This document shows positions 11,901 through 21,483 of a DNA stretch of 64,000 bases, one piece after another. A program made the position numbers and the translations under genes. The stretch comes from Homalodisca vitripennis (taxonomy: Eukaryota; Arthropoda; Insecta; Hemiptera; Cicadellidae): the NCBI RefSeq assembly GCF_021130785.1, contig NC_060211.1, positions 121,593,001 to 121,657,000 on the forward strand. Direction: 5' to 3'. How positions within the stretch are numbered: position 1 is the stretch's first letter; each line of letters opens with the position of its first letter. Under the pieces are notes generated by a model. The model made no database searches. It was not told the DNA's origin and saw only the letters and a list, made by a program, of their open reading frames with translations.

Positions 11901-12518
11901 TTGCCACTTTTAATGGATCATCAATAATTTTATTATTAATTTTAAGTTTCGCAATTGAAAATTTTGAAGTATTTTGTTGTTTTGTGTTTAGGTTAATTAT
12001 ATTCCAGGCGCTTTTTTGAAAGATTATCGGATTGTTTTTAGTTGGTTTTCAACGTCTCGTGCCTTGGGGTTTCTTATGGCTTTGCGGTAATCCTTTTTGA
12101 AATTTAGAAAAAAGCGTTTGAAATCCTCATTTTCAGATTTAACATATATTGAATGATAAAATTTTAGTCTTTCTCTTGAATCGAGTATACCCTGAGTAAT
12201 CCAGGTATTACTCTTTTTCTTATTACGTTCTTTTAAAATTTTTGAATGGACAAGTCAAATTTAAAAGCAGTGAGTTAAAACAGTCGAAAAAACGCGTTAA
12301 AGGCATCCTCCACACCCGCTGAAAGCAATCCAGAAATTCCCCATGATGTTTTTCATTAGAAACTTCTTAAAAAGCTCTATGTTTGTCGGCTTTAGATCCC
12401 GTTTTTCTTTTTATTGACGGAGTTTTCAAATTTTGGGTTATGCTGCAATATTACGGCTTCCTGTGCGTAGTGGCCTGAGATGGCCGCATCTATGACAGAA
12501 ACAGAACAGTCTATTACG

Positions 12519-13100
12519 TTAGTAATGACGTTGTCGATGGCTGTACTCGACGAAGCGGTCACTCGAGTAGTCGAGTTTCACGAACCAAATTAAGCCGAAA
12601 GAAGTGAGAATATCCCGTAGTCGCTGGGTCAGAGGGTTGGTGTGGTCTAACACATCGATGTTGAAGTCACCGGTAATGATGAAATTCAACGATTTTGAAT
12701 TGAGAAAATTTAGTAAAGTTTCAAACTTTTCAAAAAAGTTTTCGTTACATCCATTTGGGGATTTGTATAAGCCAATCACTATAATTTTTTTCCGCGGAAT
12801 TTGTATAAATTTTAATTCCCCCCACCTCAAAGTCTAGATCACAGCAGTAATCCATCTGAAGGGTTGAAATTTCAATCGTGATTTGACAAAAACTGCCCAC
12901 ACCACCTCCTTTAAAATTTGTTCGGTGAAAAATTGTAGCCAATTCATAATTGTCAATTCTGAACATAGAGACAGTCTCAGCCGTGAAGCCATGTCAGAAA
13001 CAACAAATATGTCGGGGTGCAGCTCTTCTGCCATTAGCATTAGCTCATCAACTTTATTGGTGGCAGACCTGCGCATTTTGATGCACGACGGAAACTGCAC
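12519..13100 (-). pseudogene. LINE endonuclease (EEP family) domain, broken
   Basis: KVDELMLMAEELHPDIFVVS (about 13050-12985) is the usual first strand-helix-strand of apurinic-like LINE endonucleases. GLYKSPNG (about 12770) and IITGDFNIDVL (about 12680-12650) are the later conserved blocks, the latter carrying the GDFN active-site motif. The blocks are spread over overlapping frames, and a glutamate block between them is scrambled. This domain nicks target DNA before reverse transcription in intact relatives. Confidence 0.75.
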
Positions 13101-13499
13101 ATTAAATTTGGAATTTTGTGATTTTGATTTTGTTTTACTTGTCGCTTTTTGTTTGGTTTTCTAAACTTATTGTACCCCAATCCTGTTATTTTTATTTCGT
13201 TTTTTGACACTTTAGAGGAAAGCAGGTTTTTGCTCCGTTGTGTTGTGATGGTGCTTGATGGGCCGACTTGTCGCACCGGTGAGCGGCATTTCACTGCTTC
13301 CGCAAAGGATTCATACAGGAGTGTGCGGGGCTCAGATGCGGCTGGTGGCTGCAAGGTAGTCGATAGTGGTGCAGTTGGAGACTCAAGGGCTTGATCTGAC
13401 TTCGCCCATTATTTTGAACTCCTCTGGCTGTGACGGGTGGTTGGGATGTCTTTCGAGAAGCGGTAGAGTCCATTTTCCGCAGGCACTCTATTAATTCCT

Positions 13500-14284
13500 G
13501 GGCCAGCAGATGCTTCGTGTTCCTCTTTAGATGCATCCCATGTTGTGTAAAAGCGCCTCTCCCGATGTTATTGAATTGTAGCACCTCTGCCCCACGATGC
13601 CTTTCACACAATTCTTCGATGTAGTTGTTAATCAGCACAGTCTCTTGGTTGATTTTGTGACTGGCTGGCAGGTCGTGTCTGTGAGGCAGGGTGGAGACAA
13701 CAACTCTTGAGGTTCTCAGTTTACTCGTGATGCGGCGCTCGAGATGTCTGTATATATTGTACTGCTGACCCGAAGCACAACGTCATTGGTGCCAGCCACG
13801 ATGACGTAGCAGCCACCGGCCCGTGGGTGAATCGTCAGATGTTGCTTCCATTAACTTGGCTCCAGGTTTGCAGACACCTCCAACCATGGTCTCGCAGGTC
13901 ACCATCCGACGCAAAATACCTGTCAAAAACCACGTGTGTATGGCTATCTCCTTCAATAATAATTGATGATAAGGGAAGAGAGATTCTTTGTTCACCCACT
14001 GTGATGAGCGACTGAAGCGGAGACTTTCGGTGAACATTGTTTCTTCTTGGGGGTTTTCGGAAGTCTTTTTTTATTGTAATGCACCTCCCATAGTTCTTTC
14101 TGCTCTCTTTCGCACGCACTTTTTCTTCCCCTCCTCTTTCAAGCATTGAATTTCGGCTTCAAGAAACTTCAATGGTGATCCTCAGGCTGGCCACGAGGTC
14201 CCTGATCTCAGCACACCGCTGGTCTCTGCATTCGAAGGGTAGGTCGCACTTATTTCTATGATTTTGTTTACCATGGTTACCCAT
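13500..14284 (-). pseudogene. LINE ORF1: coiled coil plus SGNH hydrolase, broken
   Basis: From ATG 14284, about 45 codons (MGNHGKQNHRNKCD...) run into a stop. The heptad-like continuation (FLEAEIQCLKEEGKKK) lies in a shifted frame at about 14165-14120. Then come the hydrolase blocks: IIIEGDSHTH (about 13970-13940, catalytic Ser block), VAGTNDVV (about 13805-13780, the G-x-N-D block) in another frame, and FTQHGMHLKR (about 13555-13525, carrying the catalytic His block). In CR1/L2 elements such esterase domains belong to ORF1, the RNA-binding/chaperone protein. The motifs survive, but at least two frameshifts separate them. Confidence 0.7.
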
Positions 14285-14499
14285 AGCACTAATGTAAATA
14301 TATATTTTAATCTTTAAATTGTGTTTTTGTAATATCCAAATCTTATCCCTTCTCCTTGAACTAAAGGGTACCTATATACCAGATGTCTAGGACCTTTCTG
14401 CCAAAATTTACCGCAGGGTCAGACAATGACATGATTTTAAGAATACCAATAAAGTATAAGAACCACAACATCTGTATTAGCAAAGTTACGTAAGATACC

Positions 14500-16441
14500 T
14501 ACAGGGTGGTCCGGGCTGAAACTATTAGAGCGGAACTTTTAGACAAACATTTGATCGTTTAATATGCATTTATACTTGAAACATTGAATAATCGAGGTCC
14601 CAGAATTATAAGGCCCTTAGTTTTAAGGCCCTGTAAAATAAATTCCATTAAAAACAAAAATGTAATGTAAAAAATACGGATTTTACGTTTGAGGTGTTGT
14701 AACTTTATTAAATAATAGCTAAAAAAATGCATAAAATCTAAAAACTAAAATTTTAGGGAGTTTAATTCTGAGAAAATTTATGTAAAAGAGTCAATAGCAA
14801 ATAAATTCTAAATTAATGATATCAAATTTTATTTAACTTGTATCACCCTTATAAAAAGTAACAATACGGTATTATCACAATAAAGGTTTAAATAAATTAA
14901 GGTGATACAAATTTATTTTATCATCATAACTCTTTTGAAATGAAAAATAACTAATTTCAATACAATTATAAATAAAGTTAGAACATTTTCCATTACAGTC
15001 TATACACTTCAACAAGCTTACGAATAATTTATGTCACTGGTGCAAGAACATCTTTCTTTACCTTAGGAGGGCAAATTATCTCGTGTATTAAATTTCACTT
15101 AGTAAACTTCACTTTTTATCAAACCCCATACGAAATAGTCTAGTGGGGTAAGGCCTGGAGACCTTGGCGACCAATCACTTTGTCCATAAAGTGCTTATTT
15201 AAAAATTCTCTAACTCGATGAGCAGTATGCGGAGGAGTGCCGTCATGTTGAAAAAACATATTTATTCGTGTTAAAAGTGGTATATTTACCAGTCAATTAA
15301 ACAGTTCATTACCAATAGATTCCATGTATGTTCCTGCTAAAATTCGGTTTTCTAATATAAAAGGCCCAATAAATTCATGAGCTACAATACCACACCACAC
15401 GTTGACTGAAAATATGCGCTGAAACTTATTGCCCGTTGTAGCATGAGGATTTGCAACTAACCACACCATCACGAGTAAATGTAGGTTTGACAGAAAAAAA
15501 TATTCTTTAAAAAATAAAACTATGTAAAATGCATCCATTCACAGAATTGCAGACACGCAACATTGTCTCTGGCTGAAGTTGTTGCACTTTTTGTACATGA
15601 AATGGATACAATCCATGTAAGTGTAAAGTTTACAACACACGAGCTTTTGGGAGATATTCTCCGCGAACTTGTAGTGGAGTTTAACTGCTTGAGGAATACT
15701 TTCAGCACCATCAACATGTTAAAGCCCTTGATCAGATGAAATTCTTGCGATAAGAAAACAACCTGTCTCATTAAGATTAATAAAAGTCCTGATAAATATC
15801 TTATGATTTTGTACTGTACATTGAGCAACCAACGTTGATATTTTGCAACTGAGCTTGTAGCACTGTCATTACAGAAATTTAATTGAAATTGATCAGCTAA
15901 CACGTTACAGTAACAGCTGCTGTTATTGCAATAATACTGCTCATTGTGCATTTATTTCATTGTTTTTTTTTTTATTTCAATTACATTTGAAATATTTAAT
16001 TTAGAATTTGTTTGCATTGAATTTATTTATATAAATTTTTTAAAAATAAAATTCTACAATTTTAGTGTAAGGAATCTAAGCATTTCTTAACCATTTAATG
16101 AAATTATAACACCTTCATGTGCAAAAAAGGTGTTTTTGACAGTAGATTTTTATTAAAGCAATTTATTTTAGAAATTGAGAGACTTATAATTATGGGATTT
16201 AGTGTATTAAATTTTTCACGTCAAAATTCAAATGAAATGATCAAATGTATATCATAATTACAGTTCTAATGGTTTCAGTCCTGATTCATTTAATTCTTAG
16301 AGTGAAATTCTTGGTGAAATCTTTTGCTAGTCTTATCTCAGTAACAAATTTCCAAACATATGTTTATATGAACCTTTTGTCTTGTCTTTTAGGTCTTCAA
16401 CCTCCTGTTAATTTGCTATATTCCTCTCGGACCACCATGTA
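14500..16441 (-). mobile_element. Mariner-type DNA transposon relic with both TIRs
   Basis: The left end TACAGGGTGGTCCGGG (14500-14515) is matched by the right end, TACATGGTGGTCCGAG in reverse complement from 16441, so TA dinucleotides flank inverted ends that agree at 14 of 16 positions. Between them, on the minus strand, lies a frame-broken transposase. At 1.94 kb it is longer than the usual 1.3 kb mariner, mostly through AT-rich sequence between transposase and TIRs. Confidence 0.75.
14950..15960 (-). pseudogene. Tc1/mariner-superfamily transposase pseudogene
   Basis: Recognisable pieces on the minus strand, in order: NETGCF (helix-turn-helix region), DNVACLQFCEWM (about 15575-15535), NPHATTGNKFQRIFSVNVW with CGIVAHEFIGPFILENR next (about 15455-15340), MFFQHDGTPPHTAHRVREFL (about 15262-15200, with the second catalytic Asp), SPGLTPLDYFVWGLIK (about 15165-15120) and FNTRDNLPS (about 15090). 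The block order and wording match mariner-like transposases common in insects. The DFTDE-type first block is not visible. The third catalytic Asp in the SPDLTPLDYF block reads Gly. At least three frame changes and several stops make it non-functional. Confidence 0.75.
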
Positions 16442-16935
16442 TATAAACTATAAACATAGTAGAGGGCTACATTTTATCTAATTTAATTATAGGAATTTTC
16501 AATCACAACCCCTAATTAATTTATTGCACAAAATCTTACCTTAAACCTTAAAATCGATATTTAAATGTACAGAAAATATTTAAATCAACAATTGAGACTT
16601 TAAAGCAGTGCATACAGTATTGATTCTGAGCTGAAACATAGTAAAATACTGGCATTTAAGAAGTAATTTAAATGCACCATTATCTTTAAAGGTTTTACAT
16701 TTTATTGCGTGTTTTAGCTTAAGTACCTCTCTACTTACATTACCTTATATGATCTACGAATACTTGATGTATATAAGTCCTTATTTTGGATTTACATACG
16801 ATAAAGTGGTACAGTAGTTTTAGTTTAGAATATCAAGAAACACTTTTAACTATATTTAATAAAAAACACAAAGTCCACAGCTCAGATAATAATGGACCAA
16901 TACGGCATCAACAGCCGAAATGTACACGAACATCT
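16442..16935. other. AT-rich spacer
   Basis: No gene is recognised between the transposon end and the second satellite. Confidence 0.5.
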
Positions 16936-18280
16936 AAGGCATGGTAAATCTGTAGACACCAACGCCCAGACAAGTAGCTACTTGTGATGTTTGTGTGACA
17001 AGCATAGGATAAGGTTATATATATTTTTTTACTGTGAAACAATGGGACTACACCGTCTGATGTGTTTGGCTGCTCACAAATTTATTTTCTGTTTTGTTTC
17101 TGAAATGTATAATTTGAGGAAAGTGTGATCTAATGTGGTTAAAGCAGTTGTAGTGTAGACTAATAATTAAGATATGTTAAATCTCTAGACAGACACGCCT
17201 AGACAAGTAGATACTTGTACTGTTTGTGTAACAGGCATTGAACAATGTTATATTCTATTTGGATATGGAACAATGAGACAACACCGTCTGATGTGTTTGG
17301 CTGCTCACAAATTTATTTTCTGTTTTGTTTCTGAAATGTATAATTTGAGGAAAGTGTGATCTAATGTGGTTAAAGCAGTTGTAGTGTAGACTAATAATTA
17401 AGACATGTTAAATCTCTAGACAGACACGCCTAGACAAGTAGATACTTGTACTGTTTGTGTAACAGGCATTGAACAATATTATATTCTATTTGGCTATGGG
17501 ACAATGGGACTACACCGTCTGATGTGTTTGGCCGCTCACAAATTTACTTTCTGTTTTGTTTCTGAAATGTATAATTTGAGGAAAGTGTGATCTAATGTGG
17601 TTAAAGCAGTTGTAGTGTAGACTAATAATTAAGACATGTTAAATCTCTAGACAGACACGCCTAGACAAGTAGCTACTTGTACTGTTTGTGTAACAGGCAT
17701 TGAACAATGTTATATTCTATTTGGATATGGAACAATGAGACAACACCGTCTGATGTGTTTGGCTGCTCACAAATTTATTTTCTGTTTTGTTTCTGAAATG
17801 TATAATTTGAGGAAAGTGTGATCTAATGTGGTTAAAGCAGTTGTAGTGTAGACTAATAATTAAGACATGTTAAATCTCTAGACAGACACGCCTAGACAAG
17901 TAGATACTTGTACTGTTTGTGTAACAGGCATTGAACAATATTATATTCTATTTGGCTATGGGACAATGGGACTACACCGTCTGATGTGTTTGGCCGTTCA
18001 CAAATTTACTTTCTGTTTTGTTTCTGAAATGTGGAATTTGGGAAAAATGTAATCTCATGTGGTTTAAGCAGTTGTAGTGTAGACTAATAATTAAGACATG
18101 TTAAATCTGTAGACAGACACGCCCAGACAAGTAGCTACTTGTGCTGTTTGTGTAACAAGCATTGGATAAGGTTATATTCTTTTTGACTGTGGAACAATGG
18201 GGCCACTCCGCCTGATGTGTTTGCCTGCTCACGAATGTACTCTCTGTTTTGTTACTGGAATGGAGTGTTTGTGAAATGTA
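16936..18280 (+). repeat. 231-bp satellite array with 462-bp dimer structure
   Basis: CACCGTCTGATGTGTTTGG begins at 17051, 17282, 17513, 17744 and 17975, exactly 231 bp apart, with a diverged copy at 18204. Copies alternate: those at 17282 and 17744 read AACAATGAGACAACACCG, while those at 17513 and 17975 read GACAATGGGACTACACCG and GGCCGxTCACAAATTTACTTTC. The recent unit of duplication was therefore a 462-bp dimer. Outer copies (16936-17050 and 18100-18280) are much more diverged, as expected when exchange homogenises only the middle. The minus frame 18101-18292 is a shadow of the repeat. Confidence 0.95.
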
Positions 18281-19107
18281 AAGCAACCACACCCAGGCAG
18301 TTATTTGCTGTCATTCCTTAGTCCTTCCTTATGATTATACGACAATCCTAATGTACAAGGAGTACGTAAACCTGCCTAACCCAACTATGTTCTCTTGGGA
18401 TAGTTAACGAAAAGTATAATGTCATTATCTTTCATGAACGAAAACATTGGTAATTACTATTACCTATTATAGAAAATTTTTTACTATTTATAGCATTTAT
18501 AAAACTGTATGTAGCATATACAAATTATAAACCTTTGGTAGTTTCAAAATATTATAACTTGTCTAAATGGTTGTTTTAATTGTTTTTTTTTTTTTCAGAA
18601 AAATACATTTAAACCTTAAGTGAAATACCTGTAAAATCCATGCCTAACATAGTTGAATTAAATAATGGCTTTACTTATTATAGGTTGAAGGAGGTCCTAT
18701 GTATTAAATTACAAATATATTACATACTATTTATTTGAAATATTTAAGATTCCGAATTTTAAATCATGTAAATAGTTAAAAACTTTACGTTTTAACTCAC
18801 TTCAGTGCCAAACAATTTTACCATAAGTTTTTAGTTACAATATTTAATCTAATCTGCCAGAAGAGGAATTTTTACTGTTATCATGGCTTCGCCATGACAC
18901 CTTTTGATATTATTTTTGTATTCTTGGATTATTAATTATTTCCTTTAAATGAACTGAATAAATGAAGGTGAAATAGCTTTTAAAAATAAATAAACCAATT
19001 TTTATATAATTGTGTCATGCCGAAATCATTATTAGGTATGCAGATTTTACTATTCGGATTAATTTACAGTAGCATCACTATCCAACACATATATTTCATT
19101 ACTTGAA
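18281..19107. other. AT-rich spacer with a perfect short hairpin
   Basis: TCATGGC-TTC-GCCATGA (18881-18897) is a perfect 7-bp stem with a 3-base loop. No neighbouring features explain it. Otherwise the segment is non-coding AT-rich DNA. Confidence 0.5.
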
Positions 19108-19155
19108 CTATACGAGTGAATGACCACGCGGGCAGGCAGTACATAACATACTTAC

Positions 19156-19280
19156 AGGTGTTGGTAGAAAAACATCGCGTGCAAACATTCCTAACGAGCA
19201 ATTCATTGTGCCCTCCACATCCAGCCAGTGGTCAAAAGACATCCATGGTAGAATAAATCCTTTCAGAAGCATATTGCTTT
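19156..19280 (-). CDS. Exon-like minus-strand frame, unrecognised protein
   Basis: An open frame (19308 down to 19108 on the minus strand) has unusually protein-like composition for this AT-rich region. It includes SNMLLKGFILPWMSFDHW, then LDVEGTMNCSLGMFARDVF and LPTP. It is followed at once by a consensus donor, CCT|GTAAGTATG (GT at 19155-19154). A possible acceptor, GATTGTAG, puts the exon start at 19280, giving 125 nt with 41 full codons. Alternatively the ATG at about 19272 could be a start. I do not know the family, and no partner exon could be found, so the gene model is incomplete. It could also be a repeat-borne frame. Confidence 0.35.
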
Positions 19281-20488
19281 CTACAATCACAAATGCCCCC
19301 CATTCCAGTTATAACCTATATGTACGTAGAAGTACCCAGCTTATTCGGCATATTTACTTACCCAAATCAAATAAGTACGCACAACCATCTCAGAAGAGTG
19401 TTGATATATTAACAACTTTGAATTATTAAAAACTCATTATCATGTTAACTAAATATTGTGTTGTATGGAGAGAGTCTCCTCTTAACAGAGTAAATATAAA
19501 TTACGTGTATAATATTCTATAAACAACTATTTCGAGTCTGTAAATAGGTATTAAATGATTATTTAATTACGATATAATAACTGTCAGTACTATATTTGTG
19601 TATTGTATAATTGTTTAAAAACAATCCAGAGATAAAAAGCCAATGTTCCGTACATTTTTATACCTTTAACTGATATGTGAATATCATTTTAGTTATGATA
19701 CAATAAAATAAAATCTATAATAAAAATAATTTTGAAACACTACTGAATAAATTTAAAGGAACCAAAATTCTTCATTACCCTTCTAATTTCTTATAATAAA
19801 CAATGCAAAACATTCAACATTTTTATCATTACGTTTATTTAAATCTACCCAGATCGTTTTATATTGTAGAACAGTGGGCATATTTGAATATATGTTAAAT
19901 TTATAGAAAGGTAATACGCTGATAAAACAATAGATAAATAAATATAAAATCCGTCTATGTAGCAGGACAGACTAAATTTGCATTTGAAATCCATTCGCAT
20001 TCCCTCTATCTAAACAATTATTTTTCAAATTAAATTTATATTAAAAGGGTAAGGATGTTTAGTATTCCATTATTAAAATAATCCTATGCAGTAACAGATT
20101 TTTTATTATCGAAGAATGAATGTAAACTATTATATACAAAATCAGAGCACAGAAAACATCTTATACAGATTAAAGAAGTGTCACGCTATTAAATGTGACA
20201 CAAAATACAGAAATTAGAGAAGATTATATGTTTCATTTACCTGTTCCTATTAATGCATTTGTAAAGCTATTCCATGATTAAAGCTTAGTTGAGTACAGAA
20301 AGAGAATCCATATTCCACAAAATTACGAGAAAATCGTACACATTTCAGAAGCAGTAGACACTATTAGAATCAAAACACATATGTCTTAAATATATTATGT
20401 TTATAAAACTGTTGTATGAGTATAAAAGTATCATTTTTAGGCTTTGTATTACACATCCTGTAGGGAAAAAGAAAATGTTCTAATACAC
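19281..20488. other. AT-rich non-coding stretch
   Basis: No gene or repeat structure is recognised. Confidence 0.5.
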
Positions 20489-20655
20489 TTAGGAGCTATC
20501 TTTGGGTGATAAGGTAACAACAGTATTAGGATTGCCACGCCCTGAACCACCTACACTGTTGCGTAACATGAAGCTTGATGCCCTGGTTGTTATCTTTAAC
20601 ACGGTATATAACAGGAGTAATTGTAACCTTTCAATTCGATTGTTTTCCGATATTG
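20489..20655 (-). other. Exon-like terminal frame or dispersed-repeat core
   Basis: On the minus strand, a good acceptor (CATTTACAG) ends at 20656. The frame after it stays open for 54 codons to TAA (20491-20489): ISENNRIERLQLLLLYTVLK, then ITTRASSFMLRNSVGGSGRG, then NPNTVVTLSPKDSS. A second frame over the same DNA also reads well (VTITPVIYRVKDNNQGIKLH), which weakens the case for either. The block is more GC-rich than its surroundings. It may be a last exon or the conserved core of a dispersed repeat. Confidence 0.25.
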
Positions 20656-21017
20656 CTGTAAATGTTTATAGTTAAGGTTGTGGTTAAAAAATATAAAATT
20701 TGTTTGAAATATACGTTACCTCAATGTTCCACGAACTGGACGGATTTTCATCGCTACACACGATTATAGAACATATATTAACCTAAACATTAATTGAACT
20801 CATATTACCACAAGCTTAGGAGTACGCCACACCATTTGTGAGGATTTACTGAAGTTATATGGATAATTTAAAGTATAAATAGCTCTTTTTACTAGACTAT
20901 ATGAGTTCCTATGTAACATTTTTAAATGTTATATGATTGTACTCAGTTAATTTATAAATGTGTTTTTTTTGAAATTCTACCGTTAATCACTAATGCTCAC
21001 CTAAATTCTATGAAGTA
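20656..21017. other. AT-rich non-coding stretch
   Basis: Contains GGAGTACGCCACACCAT (about 20819), which recurs at about 33808 and, inverted and less well matched, near 49150, so a scrap of a dispersed repeat is present. Nothing else is seen. Confidence 0.4.
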
Positions 21018-21298
21018 TAATAATAATAATAATAATAATTTCTTTATTTCTCTTTCTTTCTTTTACATTTTACATATATATGTATACACAATTCATTCAT
21101 AATACCAGTCTGTCCTTGATTACAAACTTAAGACTATAGTTTAAAATTAGACAAATAACAAATAAAATAGATACACTATGTACATTAACCAATAGTTTTG
21201 TATGAAAGAGAAAGAGAAATCTCCAAGTATAACCGTTCATCATCAAACTCCATATATTTCTACACATAAATTAAAACTCATTACTCGGGGACCTTGAC
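21018..21298 (-). mobile_element. 5'-truncated LINE 3' end
   Basis: An (AAT)n run (21018-21039) sits next to TTTCTTTATTTC. Read on the minus strand this is GAAATAAAGAAATT(ATT)n, the same tail type as the LINE ending at 10071. The adjacent 250 bp has no coding content and would be 3' UTR. The right limit is set by the inverted repeat that starts at 21299. Confidence 0.5.
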
Positions 21299-21362
21299 AA
21301 ATTTAATATCTGACTCTCTGTCCGCACTATATCTTGAAAGCAAACTTGTATATTTATAAACT

Positions 21363-21410
<48 letters not shown>

Positions 21411-21483
21411 TGTATATAGAAAAGTATATAGATCAGTTTGCTTTCGAGATATCGCGGTGACAAATAGTCAGATATTGAATTTT
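21299..21483. repeat. Palindrome: about 48-bp arms around a TA tract
   Basis: The left arm 21299-21345 (AATTTAATATCTGACTC... to ...TTGAAAGCAAACT) is the imperfect reverse complement of 21435-21483 (AGTTTGCTTTCGAGATATCG... to ...GTCAGATATTGAATTTTT). Between them lies a pure (TA)n run, 21365-21408. The whole could form a long hairpin. It may be two head-on copies of a dispersed repeat whose sequence includes CTCTGTCCGCAC. Confidence 0.7.

Larger units (their letters stand above)
10071..14290 (-). mobile_element. CR1-like non-LTR retrotransposon (LINE), degraded
   Basis: On the minus strand, in order: a basic/coiled-coil start (ATG at 14284), an SGNH/GDSL hydrolase-like domain, an exonuclease-endonuclease-phosphatase domain and a reverse transcriptase. 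The tail reads CAATAAAG followed by an (ATT)n run, which appears on the + strand as (AAT)n at 10071-10091, the usual 3' end of CR1/L2-type LINEs. The order coiled coil, esterase, EN, RT is known from the CR1/L2 branch. Several frameshifts and stops break every domain, so the copy cannot encode its proteins. The 5' boundary is uncertain within about 100 bp. Confidence 0.85.

Noticed and set aside
12604..14015. Plus-strand frames opposite the endonuclease and hydrolase
   Set aside because: No motifs; explained by the minus-strand LINE domains.
14500..16441. Complete active transposon
   Set aside because: The ends persist, but the transposase has frame changes, stops and a missing catalytic residue.
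16936..18292. Possible CRISPR-like array
   Set aside because: The units are 231 bp, repeated in full without unique spacers, in eukaryotic DNA: a satellite.
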